Source: Panorpa germanica | Taxonomy: Eukaryota > Arthropoda > Insecta > Mecoptera > Panorpidae | NCBI GenBank assembly: GCA_963678705.1 | Contig: OY783216.1 | Span: 8,308,001-8,372,000, forward strand | Direction of reading: 5' to 3' | DNA length: 64,000 nt | Notes under the pieces: model-generated | Told to the model about the DNA's origin: nothing | Database searches by the model: none | The model's input: only the letters and a program-made list of their open reading frames with translations | Part shown: positions 12,911 through 26,121 of the stretch, one piece after another | Layout of the letters: the number at the start of each line of letters is the position of its first letter | How positions within the stretch are numbered: position 1 is the first letter of the stretch | Translations under genes and position numbers: made by a program

Positions 12911-15567
12911 GAATTACGTTGTGGATGGTTTGATCAATTCTTCTCCATGTAGCTTAAATACTGTATAACACAATAAAAAGTAACTAGTTACTTTGTCTTA
13001 ATACCTAGAGATACTTGTAACTGTACGAGTATATATGTATGTATTTGTAACTACCTGTAACTTTTTATCTTTATTTGAAACTTTGAACTAAAAGAATATG
13101 ACTGATAGAATACTAATGTGACCAGCCAGCCGTAAAACCACTATCAGCACCACCAGCAGTTGCACCAACAGCAGGTGCTAGCTGATAACATTTAAATAAC
13201 TGTCACATAATGCAGATAAGTTAAGCTGAAGACAGTTTAATTGGCTTGAGCATTGCGTCCGCTTTTATCTAAAGCATCAAATCCTCATTACCGAGAACTG
13301 AGAAACAGAGAACGGATGAGAAGATGCTGGCGATGGCTAGAGATGGTAGATCCGTTAGCAGACCTACTCGTACTTCATGACTCTAAAAAGATAATTTGAA
13401 ATTGAGCCTAGGGACAGTCACTCGGTCACCTTATCTTTCTCTCTCAGGGAGAGATAACAACTGTCAAGCATTTTATCATTATTCCAAATAACAGAGAATT
13501 ATGGCAGAGATATCCTTGTCTGTTTCATGCTGGGCTGGGTTGGAGCTTACTTCCGGTTGAGGAACGGATTCTGAATCTGTGGGTAACTAATACCACGACA
13601 ATAATATTAACTTAGCTAACTTCATTTAAAGGATTATACCCTTTAAGGTAGTACAGTCTTAGAAGTAGTTATCTTAAGAATAAAATTTAAATTATTTTGA
13701 CATGTTGTTAATAATTAAAATGCGTACTTAACAAAATTGTAGACTCCTTCTAGTCTAGACACCATCACCGATACGACCCTAAAACCAAGCCAGTTTTAGG
13801 TAGTTTTCTAGGAAGACTTTCCTACTACCTCCAGCGAGCATCCGAGGAAACTCGGGAACTACCGAACGAAGACACAACATTGGGAAAGCAACGGGAGAAA
13901 CAATTTTGTGATCGCAGCAACCACATTGATTTTATTTTTTATATCTACATATCTTATCATTATAATGTTCAAAAAAAAAAAAACAAAAAGGGTCAGGTCT
14001 CTGGTATGATCGAGTAAGGTCGAATTATAATTTTGTCAACATTTACCCTCGCTATCATGCGCATATTTGCAGCATGGATGTTTATGTTTCAGCATCTTAA
14101 AAAAAATGGTATTTAAAAACAGTTTCTTGTTTCATATCTTCTTAACAGAGGGTTTTAGATAAAAATCAATTTACTACAATTTTTGTACATAATATTTTCT
14201 TTGCAACGATGTAAAGTCGTGCATTTTACTAAAAAAAAAGTCGAATTTCGCGCCACTGTTTACATTCGATTCCAATATTTTACATCATGTTTTTACTAAA
14301 GTCCTGTACCTTTAAAATGATGAAAGTATTTTGGTACGAGTGAGTATATTCTCTTTGAAACACAAACCTTCATTTGATTTTTATTCAACATTTCATTCCA
14401 TGCTTTTGTTCGACTTTCTCGCTGAATGAAAGAAATATAATAGCTGTAACATTCAGTCCTTCGTTGTTCTGTTCTTCTGTACTCTCTGCTCTCTATTTTA
14501 GAGAAGTTATTAGCGCTGTGTGTAATACTATTCTTTGTACGAGAACTAATTGTTCACTGGGTGAACGTGAAGTAAAACAAAAGTTAGAATTTCATGAGCG
14601 TTCAAAGAAAATTTCACAGGAAGGCGCAAAGTTTAGTGTTCTGTATTAAATAAATTAGTACGATCTTGACATTAAGTATCATAGCCACCACCATCATAAT
14701 CATTACATTCTAAATTAACATTTTTAAAATATATAACCTTTACAAATAATGTATAAATCTATTTTACTATTATCTAACAATTTAATTAATAGGAAAGGTT
14801 TTAATCACTTCTAATGTTTCACTGTTAAACTTTAATATTTGTAAACTATAATTTATGTATTCAAATATAATATGGTCTATCAACATTAGTATCTATCGTC
14901 AGATTTAAGATTAATTTTGCACAGGTGAGCTGAAATTTTACAATGATTTCAAGGTACAGTATATATTGTACCTTTTATATTACTTTATTTGATTACAAGA
15001 GTGGCAAGTCTTCTGTTGGCCACTTTCCACTTCCTTTTCCTATGCGGACACCAATGCCTATGGTTCTATCTACATCCACATGTCTGAAACATTCGCCTGA
15101 ATATTTATCTGTAGTCATTAAAAGTCAGTTTAAACTTAAAGTTAACCGGAGCTGTAATTCAATTAATTTAGGAAGTTCTAATTGTAAATGGCTCTTTCGT
15201 AATGTCTGGTTTCTAGAAACTTCTCTTGGTGGACATAAGATAATTTGAATTAAACCTAATCTTAACTTAACCTAAAATTATTATAAAAAGGTGAGAATAG
15301 CAATAAATTGAGTTGTGTCATACTATTTATTTGTGCACCAGAACCCGCACTATAAATTACGTTTTGTATTTATTAGAATTACGTAGTGAACAAATTATTA
15401 TTTCAGAGCCAGCATCCGTCTTTATCTTATTGGCATGCATTCAAATGCATTTCTTTTTTCAGTCTCGCAACAAATAAATATATTGACTCTGAAGTTTGAA
15501 AACCATCTCATTGTTTTCTTATGTTGCATTTATTTTAGCAACTAATATTATAATGATGTATTATTAT
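12911..15567. other. Spacer without recognised gene
   Basis: No gene could be supported. A short tract of CAGCAC/CAGCAG-type repeats lies at 13143-13180. Open frames at 14374-14649 and 14943-15248 are unremarkable. A less A+T-rich patch at 13740-13910 has no usable frame. Confidence 0.5.
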
Positions 15568-15912
15568 GCCGATTTCGCACCAGAGAGAGTTTTGAAAACA
15601 GTTTTGTTGTTAAAAAACAAAACAAAATCATGTTTCGTTTTATTTTAAAACAATTCTGTTTTTCGAAAACAGACTGGTTTAGTTTTTAGTGTTTTTTTGT
15701 GTGTCCCATAAAAATTATAAACATGATAAACAACTGACACGCGCAAATGTTCACAAAAAACAAAACTGCGTGTTCAAATTAAGCAGACTAAAAAACAACA
15801 ACAAACGTGTTTTCATTTGATATTACCGACTTCAGATGGAAACGTGTTTTGTTTACTAAAACAGCAACAAAAGACAAAAATGTTTTAAGAACTGTCTCTT
15901 TGGTGTAAACAT
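15568..15912 (+). mobile_element. MITE family A, near-complete copy
   Basis: The left end GCCGATTTCGCACCAGAG is the counterpart of the right end of the 41.5-43.9 kb copy, whose reverse complement reads GCCGGTTTCACACCAGAG. The right end here is degenerate (CTCTTTGGTGTAAACAT). The body is rich in AAAAC/GTTTT runs. The same body, with a satellite array inserted, makes up 41540-43932, and a deleted reverse copy is at 10583-10733. It has terminal inverted repeats and no coding capacity, hence a non-autonomous DNA transposon. Confidence 0.7.
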
Positions 15913-16542
15913 TGGTGTTTTTGTTCTCATGCTCATTTTTCAACTTCTGTTTAATTTTTTAATGATGCAGCACAATAATTTTTTTTAAAACTTGTGCCGC
16001 ATTATTTCTCATAGTCATATGTTATCTTTGGGTAATGGTGAGAAGAAAACCCATAAATTTAAATTGTTACCAAACGTCTTTTTGAACTAAATCACTTTGT
16101 AAACAATAAGAAACTGCAAAGACAGTAAAAATATATTAAAAACTGAAAAATGATAATAGGAAAAAAACCAAACGGAAATATTAAATTCCTATGTCAGTTG
16201 AATTGACAGAATGGCTTGAACCAGATGATGATTGCATATTTCTAAGCGTCGCGACGCTTTGCTGGTGAGGACTGGGGTAAAAGCATTCATCGAACTATCG
16301 TATTTTGACGTTCAAATATTCTGCTATTCGGAATATTTCCATTGTAAATTGAAAAACAAAGTAGGTCATATGCACAGTACACGTTGGGGTGGGTAGTCAC
16401 GCGACCGAATTGGTTCTAAAGCTGCAAAAACACATAGTTTGAGAATAACGGATCTAATATGACATTGGTTCGTCAAAATACAAAGTCTGTTCGACGCAGA
16501 AGTGATGGTATAATACCAGATGCTTTCATCCTTCTATAATAT
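15913..16542. other. Spacer with a 16-bp perfect palindrome
   Basis: AAGCGTCGCGACGCTT at 16244-16259 is a perfect CpG-rich palindrome. Otherwise no gene or repeat is recognised. Confidence 0.5.
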
Positions 16543-16929
16543 AATGTTCCAAGTGAAAGTTTATATGCTTATTTGTTTATTTATTTATATGCTCCAGCAA
16601 TAATGAAATATATTATTAAACAATAAAAAATAAATATTCAAAAATTTTATTTGGTGGCACAAAGGCGGATTTTGCCGAGGAAAAAATTGGGATAGAAAGT
16701 TGAAATTTTATATATGGGCTAACTTTGGTACCTAATTTACAAATCAGAAAAAAATTCCCAAAATTTTGAAAAAAAAACGTTGCTCAAATAATGAACAAAT
16801 TGGAAGAAACATATTTTTTTAATCAGTTTATATAAAAAATTATTTCGTGTTTAATATTTCAATTTAAAAATGGAATTAAAATTTGAAATGAAATTCAATT
16901 CACATACAAAAGACGGGGGTAAACTCTAG
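16543..16929 (+). mobile_element. Helitron-like family H, shorter copy
   Basis: Starting at ATGTTCCAAGTG and ending TAAACTCTAG before a T, this copy matches 38487-39140 in two blocks: the first about 45 bp and then 16655-16929. The central part present in the longer copy is missing here. The CTAG|T ending is the classic Helitron 3' terminus; the hairpin expected just upstream has decayed in this copy but is intact at 39109-39130. No coding sequence, so non-autonomous. The 5' terminus is not defined. Confidence 0.6.
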
Positions 16930-19900
16930 TTTATACATAATTTTACTTATTTTATAGTGATAAAACAATAAAATCGATAAACAGTTCTAATAATGAACGA
17001 CGTCGGATGTCTAGAACTGGACAACATGATAGAGAGCACACGGAAATAGTAGACTACTAAAACTGTCGAGATAAGTTTAAAATATTGCACTATTTATGAC
17101 CCAGGATGACTTACGGACCTCGATATAGATTGCAGATCTTTTTTTAGTGGAACTTCTCCCCGGTTTCGAGTTCATTACAAAAGTCGGAAGGACATGCCAT
17201 TGGGAAGAGAGAAACAGAGTGAATAAACCCATAGAGTAGAGTACCAATGTATGTAATGTAATGTAATATAAGTTACATAACAATAGAACTGTGCTGGGGA
17301 TTTTATGCTCTAGATGGCAACAAAAATCCTCATGTTATAAAAGTTAATTTGAGTTGTATTTATTGCATTTATAACAAAAAGTATAAATGTTCGATAGTTG
17401 CCAGAAACTACTGGATAGGCAAGTATCCAAGTCTAAATAATATGTACAAGTAACTGCCAATAGTAAAAAAATGATTTAGATTTAAAACCAGTGTATAAAC
17501 TTTGGAATATTCCATTTTGAAGAAAATTAATTGTTGGATAATATACACAGTAGTAGATTTAAATATTGGTAAAAAGAATATTCTTTTTCTCTTTTTGTTA
17601 TTCATTGGATAGAATAAGATTTTATGTCGTCCAATATAATGAAACATAACTAAGATATATAAAGATCATATTCATATTTAATTAATAAAGAAGATTTCAA
17701 AAATATGTCATAATTTTTCCCCAAAACTTTCAAGTCCATTCTATCCGGAAAAAATAACGCTGCAAGAAACAGAGCAGGTATAAAATTATTCGGTCCCGCT
17801 TTGGAACCGTTTTCAATCCCTGCCTAAAACACAATCAATGTATTTCGGTAGTGACATTAGGTCGCAACTTTTGTACTTTTTCGAGTAATTGAACAGACAC
17901 TAGTAGTGTGTGCTTTCTACTTGATCGGATTAAAGGTTTAAAATAGTTGAACATATCTGTTACCAGTCCGAGACCAGTACGATATATGTCCCTTTTGAAA
18001 TGAAAAGCCCCTTGTAATGTAACTGTAAACGAACTGAATAAGGAGAGGCGAAGATAAGTCTTGCTCACTCGAGGTTAAGTACTATCAGTCTGGTGCCCTG
18101 GGCTCTGGACTTCTTCCGCTACTGTTACAACCTCAAAAACACTCGACACCTCAAACAATCTAAACCTCTCAAGCTAAGTTTCTGTCCCTTTCTAATCTCG
18201 TTTTCTCTGGTAAGCCAACGTCCGTCGGCTCACAAATTACAGATATTATAGATGGTTAATTTCGAAGAAAATATTCCTTAATTCTTTGAGTATAGAAGTA
18301 ATCAAGGTACATGCCTCACTCACTCTCATACTCCTACTCTTAGCGGAATTAAAATTGGGTCTGGGGTATGATCGGCCACTTGGATAGGTCTGTCCTCTTG
18401 TAAAATGTTTTAAAACAGTTGTCTCGTAATACCTTGTATTACCTTGCAGACGCTTTAAAGCTGACAAAAAATTACTTAAACTCACTTATAGTCTGATGGT
18501 CCATTTTTGTATATTATGTTAGCTCTTCGCCCGTGTCACTAATTCTTGCCGCATAAAATCGTAAACCGAATACATATTATTTATTATGGACACTAAAATA
18601 CACTAAAAAGTCTAAAAAATGCACAGCGTAGACTCGATGTCAATTGTTCTCGAGCTTATAGTACAACAACATTAATTCTTCATTACTCCAATAATGAATA
18701 ATCTGCAGAGTCAAGTCAACCATCTATATACGTGTAATTTACATCGGCAGTTACGCCGGGTGCAAGTCGACCAGCCATTATATTCACTTCATCTGTCTGA
18801 AACGCTCGTACCGTCTCGGTGTGTGCACGTGTAATATATGGCCTGTACGCGTGCACACGTACTGGTTAAATAAATCACACGTGTGCAGATAAATATTTCC
18901 TTTGCAGTTTTATTGTGTGGTAAGATACGAGTATATGTATTAGGCGCCTTGGAAGAAAAGGTTGTAACGAGATTACAATGACGTTAGATGCTTAGAAATG
19001 TTTGAATAAGTTAAGCAGGTTTTAACATTAAATTCTATAGCATAAAATGCTTGAATTGAATTTTTGTTAAATGTATTTTTAAGTTTAAAGTTTTTCTTAA
19101 TGGATTTGAGAACCGTTGATGACAAGCCGATGGATTGAATTATTTAAAAGGTTTAACACATAACTGCCTTTTTGCAATTAGAAGTTCCTAAAGTATAAGT
19201 TGATATATAGGTTTAATTTTTCGTAAGAAACATAATGTATTTTTTACCTAAATTTCCCAGTTAAATGCAGAGGCGTAACATCAACTTTATGGATCCAATG
19301 CAAATTCAATAACAAATCCTAATAAGAAATAGTTTTAGAAAAGATTATTTTTGTTAAACCTTAACATTAATAGCAAATCGTTAAACTCAAACGTTTGAGC
19401 ATGTTTACGAGTTTCTACGGTACAATTACAGATGGCGAAAATGACTAAATACCTCGTAGTAAATTTGGCAACACTGGCAACATCGCTTTTAGCATTGTAA
19501 CGTAAAAAACATAACTATTTGTTTGTTACGATAACAAAATGAAATTTTTCATAATGTTATTAATCAATATCACCGCTATACTTAAGTTGTTTTTCTATCA
19601 ATGACTAATTTATTGATACAATCATATGCTTAAGTTCTTCTAGAGAAGATTACATAAAGTAATTCCAAATAATTGGAGACCCACCGCTCACGGATGCTGG
19701 CATTTACTAACTAGACTTCATAAGTTAGCTTTAGTGACAATTCTAAGGAGTTCAGAGGTTTGGATGTCCGGTATCAAGTGATATACTTGAACTTTCCACC
19801 CACCACATACCACTGAGTATCTGTCCCCCTACTCCAACGTCACCCCACACTCCCTATAGATAACGGCCACCCGTTGTTTTTGTATCTTATTGGATGACAT

Positions 19901-20240
19901 AAGACTAGTCAAAGCGGAAACAGCAAAAGTAATATATATATTACAAGTAGTAAAATTTTATTGAATGTATCAAGGAAGTTTGTTTTCTGGCTTTATGACC
20001 AAAATCATAAGGATGTTATTGTCTTGTAAAGGTTTTGGTATAATAGCGAAGGGACGTGAAATTAGGTCATAAATTAGGATATTTTTCGTAGCACCCAAAT
20101 TAATTTAGATATCTAATTGAATGTCCTAGAAGCTTACTGAAATATTAATTCAGTAAGTGATTCCATTTCAAGAACAATATTCCATTTATAATTACTCTTA
20201 TATAACTTCATTAAATTTATATGTTTAAAACGTATCGCGC
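16930..20240. other. Spacer with an E-box cluster; no gene recognised
   Basis: Several open frames of 60-80 codons exist on the minus strand (17077-18485) but none shows a known domain. A (TGTAA)n run is at about 17250-17266. At 18826-18831 and 18878-18883 there are two CACGTG motifs with GTGCACAC and ACACGT copies between them. A 25-bp palindrome CTTACTGAA/TTCAGTAAG lies at 20133-20157. Positions 19463-19500 share about 30 bp (TTTGGCAACAC, GGCAACATCGCTTTTA) with 38408-38452. Confidence 0.5.
18826..18883. promoter_or_regulatory. Cluster of CACGTG E-box motifs
   Basis: Two canonical CACGTG sites 52 bp apart flank further ACGTG-like and alternating CG/GTGCAC sequence. Such clusters can bind bHLH or bHLH-PAS factors, but nothing ties this one to a gene. 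It could equally be a decayed alternating-purine-pyrimidine repeat. Confidence 0.25.
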
Positions 20241-20330
20241 AGCTGGCATATACTGCGTCCTTGTCTGATGGACAGTGTTCTGCTTTAACTCTCTCTCGCT
20301 GTTATGCATCTTCAACAATTAGCAACCCCT
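20241..20330 (+). repeat. Half-copy of the 6.7 kb palindromic MITE
   Basis: AGCTGGCATATACTGCGTCC, then TTGTCTGATGGA and CTCTCTCGCTGTTATGCATC follow the left half of the 6696-6848 element with scattered differences. The right half is absent. Confidence 0.55.
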
Positions 20331-22210
20331 ATTTCAGTGCACTTTTAACTAAGCAACCGTATTTAGAATGACAAAGGCTGACAAATAAAAAACAGACAAT
20401 AATCGGTTCCATTCCCCCACCAAAAATATCGATTTCTAAAGTACAATGGATAACGGATCCTTAATAAATAAGTGTTTTATATATTTATGGATAAATAAAG
20501 CATAACATATTATGTTAAGATATACATAATATTATTTATTTTTTGCTTAAATATTTTTAAAATATTTTTATCTCATGAAGTTGAGCCAGAAACAACAAAT
20601 TAAAAAGTCACTGCCATATAAGTAACATCTATACATTATTCAACACACTCTGGGGCACAAGAGTACGTACATGTGTATAAGGGATGACACCCAGGAGTCT
20701 TTTGATCGCCTTCTTCTTGTACATTCTGTAAACAAACTCCTCCTCCTTCTCCTCCAACTCGTATATATTTAGGTAAACTCTAGTGGTTTTTCTCAGAGTG
20801 ATTTTTACATCATTATTTATAATAAAGAAATTTATTTTAATGAAGCGTAGTATAGCGATTATTAAGGGTGTATTTAGAAGTATCATAACAACAATTTGGC
20901 TATTGAGCTTCGCACCTGTATAAAATTACCGTACTAGTTTCCCAACTGTGTTAGTGAGAGGAGTGGTTACCAGTAAATGTGATGAGTTTAATTGTGGACG
21001 TAAACAGCAATGTAGAGCGCTCTATCTAAGTTCTGGCGATTTTTCAAATGCTTATATTTTGTAAATTAGATACTTATGCCCGCTCCAACGTATGGAATTT
21101 ATATTGACTTTTATTTAAGGTCTTAATATAGCATTTATGTATATGGTAGTTTAATAAGATGACTGAAATTGAGCCTAAATAAGGTCTGGAAATAATTTTC
21201 GTTTCTTTAATGATTAATTTTTAATTTTACAATTGTGTAATCTGTATTTTACATTTTGTAATAGTATGCTGGTGATTCTTACATTGAACCCTCGCGTTAC
21301 AGGCATTACTGCTGACCGTCATTAACTCCTTAAAGCAATATCTTAAATCGTACTTCATGGCGACAATCAGTTGTAGAAGTTTTAACTCAAAGTAGATAGC
21401 TCGTTTTATCAATATTTGAACATTCCAGCATCCGTTACAACATTGGGGTGCAGTTAACTTGAACCAATCGATTGAGCTTGCATTAGCGATGCCGGAAGGA
21501 CGAAACTACAGAACTCTAGATTACCGCATATCAGTTTAACTTTAGTTTTGGCGTATTCCGGTTAATTCAAATTGTCCTAGTTCGTATTTATGTAAGTAAA
21601 TTACTTTTAAGAGATAGGGGGAATTGGCGAATACACAAAATAATAATTTTCACTAAGTAAAGTAGATATTTAGATATTTTATTAGTTAGAAATTATAAAA
21701 AACTACTTCAATAACATCTTTATAATCGAATTTAATCAAATGACATTTTCTCTGAATATGTATTTCTGGATAAATATTTTATCACTATTTTACACATCTA
21801 AATATTTTCTAATTAGAGATTTAGTTTTATCTACAGTTAGACACATGGATTAAAATAGAGTTAAATAACATTTAAATCAGGAAACGCAAATCATAGGTAT
21901 GTGCAATAGAAACACATATTTTATAACCCGGAACTCCACATATCCGAATCTGTTTAGTATCATATAAAAATGAACCTATATCTTCGGCAACGTGTTTGTG
22001 ATCTTGAAAACTGTTTGAATTGTGTTTAAAATACATTTGATAAGAACATTTTCGAAGCCCAACAATTGCCGTAATCTGACGATAGCATTCTGATCAAATA
22101 CCAGTAAAATTAGAATCCATCAACAGTGTATTGTAGCTAAAATTGGAAAAGAGTAAAAAGTGAATGAAAGTGATTATAAAGTTATTAAAGGGATGCAGTC
22201 AAGGGAAGCG
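20331..22210. other. A+T-rich spacer
   Basis: No gene supported. The minus-strand frames at 20629-20886 and 21227-21412 have no recognisable domain. Confidence 0.5.
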
Positions 22211-22431
22211 GTGGATGGCGGAGATAGAGAGAAGGAGCGAGGAAATAGAAGAAAGGGTAGAGGGACAGTAATAGGATGAGAGAAGCAGAAAGGGTTTAAA
22301 TTTTTCTGTTTTGTTTGTGTTTGTATTTTTTCTTTTGGAAAAAGTGGGAATGTGTAGATGGTATATATTTAAGCACAGTAATATGTAATTTAATGATTTA
22401 AGGTGGAAGAATAGAGTACCTAATGGCAAAA
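22211..22431. repeat. Repeat family B, copy 2
   Basis: The matching partner of 4146-4327, longer in the middle. See that entry for the shared blocks. Confidence 0.7.
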
Positions 22432-23695
22432 ACAATACACTATAATAATAATAATAACTAGAATTGGACAGCGTTACAAATATTGCTGCTGCCTACAAAT
22501 TTTAAGCAAATTATTTATGCATAATAAAGAAATAAATATGACATAAGGTCCGTGCTCTTTATATATGCATTTTGTAAGCCTCCATTACCGAAACTTTACG
22601 TATCAAATACTAATTAAAAAAACTCTAGGGAAATGAAAAGCTTCTCTTACATTTCTAAAACACTTTGTATAAAAAACCGCTTATAAATTAAATTTTAAAT
22701 AACATCCTATCATCATATAACAGTAAAAAATATCAGCGCTTGTAATATTGCCAATTGATTGTTTATCAATTGGATAAAACAATCATTGTTGGAGTACACT
22801 GCCTCATTGTACGTTTAAACAATAAAAAAAATTGAAAATATAAAGTGAAGTGAAACACAACGACGCTTCAGAGCGTTTAACTGCTGTAGCGTTCAGCGTC
22901 GAGTTGTGAGCACGACGCCACCAGTGTTTAAATGGATATTCAATTGTATAGAGAAAGGTGATTCAAATCGAAATTAATTTTAAATAAATCAAGTTGGATA
23001 TTGGTGTTTACAAACGCATTATATTCGTTGTACGTTAACATTGATAATTTGAGATTTATAAAAATATATTAGCTACTATTTGAAATATGTGAGTTATATT
23101 TTCGAGGGACGAAATATACAAATAGATAAACCCTAAATACACGTAACTGTGATTAGCGCATTAATATTCTCAAAGAAATACATGATTTATTGTAATATTT
23201 CATTGGTGTTTCCGTATTTGCATATGATTTGTCTACATATTGTATATTATCATCAGCAAGTCCATCAACAAAAGAAAATAATAAAAAACATCTTCTCAGC
23301 ATTTATCTGTTGAACATCCAAATGACTCCGTTAACATATTCCGACCATAACGTAGTATAACTTTACTTGAATAACAACTTGAAATATGAATATTCCCTAT
23401 TGTGAGATATTTTTATTTAGTTTTGTGATAATAAGAAGACCGTAGTGTCCCCACAAAACGAAAAATGAAAAAATATACACTGAATATCACTCTAGGACAG
23501 AGATGAGCAACATTCACGCGGCTCTCTTTTTTATGAGCTTTCTTTTTGAATATGTTTCTAAATTTTCCCTAAATAATTATGTAGTATTTCTATTATATCG
23601 GGTTTTTCAACAAGAACTTAGTTATTTCAATAGGGGCAACACCAAAATGACAGTTTTTTGACATATCAGTAGTAGATGCTTTGGCAATTGTTACA
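22432..23695. other. Spacer with CpG hairpin and possible hAT terminus
   Basis: At 22856-22908 the arms CACAACGACGCT and AGCGTCGAGTTGTG pair, giving a CpG-rich hairpin in otherwise A/T sequence, likely a foldback remnant. At about 23495 the string CAGAGATGAGCAACATTCAC followed by GCGGCTCTC resembles hAT transposon termini, but no partner end was found. Confidence 0.4.
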
Positions 23696-23925
23696 ATGAG
23701 TTCAATTTCGCTCGAACATTACATTAAAATAATAAAAATCCACTATGAAAATGGTGGATTTGTAAAAGTTACATTTCGTAAAATTCGTGATAATTTCGGT
23801 CAACATAATCGTCCTTCTGAGACCGCTATTAAGAATTTAGTAGATAAATTTGAGTAGAAAGGCTCGTTACAGAATGTGCCAAACCTATGCGTGTTCGACC
23901 GGGTCGCTCAAGTCAAAACACTTAT
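23696..23925 (+). pseudogene. Broken DUF4817/mariner-type transposase N-terminus
   Basis: From an ATG at 23696 the frame reads MSSISLEHYIKIIKIHYENG, then VKVTFRKIRDNFG, HNRPSE and IKNLVDKFE. This is the N-terminal helix-turn-helix segment typical of the DUF4817 type found in mariner-like DDE transposases of insects (pattern: IKIHYENG...R.LRD.FG.HNRPSE..I..LV.KFE). The DNA-binding start of the enzyme is therefore visible, but it is dead. A TAG at 23855-23857 interrupts it, and the next conserved run (KPMRVRPGRSSQN) lies in another frame. After about 23925 homology stops and a family G MITE begins at 23978. The catalytic DDE/DDD part is absent. About 75 residues of a usual 340-400 survive. Upstream, GGGTTTTTCAACAAGAAC at 23600-23617 may be the element's terminal sequence; this is a guess. 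Confidence 0.75.
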
Positions 23926-23977
23926 TATATGTTCATTATGTTAATAAAGAGATAATGTGTGTTTATAATCTAAGTAT

Positions 23978-24366
23978 CATTCACTGTTTTAATTAGTTTT
24001 TAATTTTGTATTTAATTTAAATTATATAACATATGCATAGTCAGTCATTCCCTGTACTATTTTTAATTTACTATATTCAAAAGAACTATATTATATTATA
24101 ACCTCCAAAATGTGACAATCTGTGAAAATGCAGAAGGATTTATTTTTAAAAGAAGTTCAATGTCAGTTTGACAAAACTAAAGACAGAAACTAATCTACAT
24201 TCAATTTTGTCCAACTGTCAAAATGACTAACGACGCATGCCACCAACTAAATTAACTAAACTAAAATGAAAACACGAATGTGACAAGGAATACCTGTTTT
24301 GAAATCCTGAAATCTACATTTTAAAATATTAAATAAAAATGTAAATCAAATATCAAAACAGTGAGG
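23978..24366 (-). mobile_element. MITE family G, reverse copy
   Basis: In reverse complement this follows 26122-26639 and 53295-53791: the run TTTTGACAGATTGTCACATTTTGGAGGTTATAATA is shared in diverged form, as are the TTTAATTTAAATTAAATAC-type tail and the ends. The end at 24350-24366 (CAAAACAGTGAGGC) is shortened compared with the other copies. It sits directly after the broken transposase, but nothing shows that the two were mobilised together. Confidence 0.65.
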
Positions 24367-26121
24367 CTTTGGTGTTCATATTTTAATAAATTTCCACTGA
24401 ACACAAATAAACGTTGCATATCCCTGTTCTGGCGGATGTAATATCAAACTTTCTCGCATACTAGGTCAAAGTATGAAGCCCTTTGGATATTTACATATGG
24501 ACGGTCTATTTGGATGAAGTCATCAAACAATATCTTTAAAAGTGCGGTGTAAAGTGTTGACTAGTGTCCTGGTTGGGATTGGAAGTGGAAAACAGAAATT
24601 CAGGATATGGTATTTCGTTTGAGGACAATATGAGATCTGTCACAAAAAGGAGTTGTGTGAGAGGACACAATCAGAGTCGTAAAAACGTGCTTAAGCATGA
24701 TGATGTGTTTTAAAATTGATTTCCAAACAAAGTATAGTGAAATGACGATTCAATTATTTTATTGTCTGGCTAATTATTAGTTAGTAAACAAAATAAGATC
24801 CCAACAAAAGTTCAATGCAGAAATATTTAACATTTCAAGCAGAAAAATCAATTCCAAACGATGTCCGATACGTTCCCATATCGTTTTAAAGCTAAGAGGT
24901 TTCTGCCACTTATTGCTTGTTCCAGTCAGCAGCCTGGAGAAATTCTTTATTCCTGTCATGAAAAATAGCCCCAGGGAATGTGGGATACTGTGTGGAACCA
25001 TCTAGCTTGACACTGGAACACTGGAGCACTGGAACGTTGGAATGTGCCTGCCTGGGACGGTCTTGTATGACCCAGCAGTTAATGTGTGAGACATCTAGAT
25101 AGGGATAGGGTAGATGCCATACCAGAGCATGATAGGTTAAAAATTAACGACGACCAATGAGAATTCCATACCAATTTTGTAACGAAATTAGAAAAATGAC
25201 CAGAAGAACCAAGGGTTGTGTTTTGCTGGACAGAGCTGAGCTGTTGTAAGCGTGATTGACACACCCGGAAGTGTTTTTCACAAAGCATTATTGTTTTTAC
25301 TTATTGTTTTTTTTACAGTGACAGGTTTAGTTTTAAATGTAATACTGAAAAAGGTTTTTTTTTATGTAATAAATATTGAATTCACGTTTATCGTTCTATT
25401 AAATTTAAAACGATTTACTTAACAATAAAAGAAAAGAGTTTTCAGTTCTACTGCAGGGTGCCGCAGTGTGTTTCATATAATTGATGTGTTGACATTAGGA
25501 AACGTATTGTATAAATGAGTCGCTGAGAAAACAATTGAAGAGAAAGAAAATTAATCTTTTTTAATGCATTGAACAACGTAATCATATTCAGTAAATCCTT
25601 TAACAACTAAAAAAGATATTATAAATTCCAATAAAATTTACAAACAAATCGATCTTAGTTTAGACGTCTCAATCATAAGTTAAAAAACCCCATATTCAAT
25701 CAGATCCCTTGTTAAGTTTGCTTCAAATTTAGACAAAACGTCTATAGCATTTGTATCCACTTAAATATGAATCTGAAAGTATTGCAGATTGCAATATACT
25801 TAAGATCGAATCACAGTCTGATGGAAGTTCCGACTGGAAAAAGCTTTCTTTCAATATTCCTATTTCGTCAGTAATAATCATTTTTAATATTGCCTTTAAT
25901 ATTGCATTTAATATAAATTATTATATTTAATATAAGTATTTTTACAAAATCAAGAAAAATTTTACTTTAAACTCGATTAATAAAAGAAACACTAAATTTT
26001 CAAGTTTAACATGAAACTAAAACATTAGGTGGAAATGATATTTAAAACGAACAAGTTAAGGTTAAATCTTAGGTTAAAACTAAGCTTAACTAAGGTTAAA
26101 ACTTATTAAATCTATGAAGCC
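24367..26121. other. Spacer; G+C-richer patch without assigned gene
   Basis: The segment 24780-25290 is less A+T-rich, with two minus-strand frames (24777-25001 and 25079-25288). I tried to fit Tc1/mariner-type transposase motifs to it and could not do so convincingly, so it stays unassigned. Just before family G copy 2, 26055-26100 has several GGTTAAA/TTAACC-type repeats. Confidence 0.45.

Noticed and set aside
24777..25288. Possible Tc1/mariner transposase on the minus strand
   Set aside because: Some strings recall the VMVWGGI and DNAPxH regions, but the frames are broken and key D, E and WPxxSPDLNPIE residues could not be placed.
26055..26100. Telomere-like TTAGG repeats
   Set aside because: Only scattered GGTTAAA words, not a regular (TTAGG)n array.
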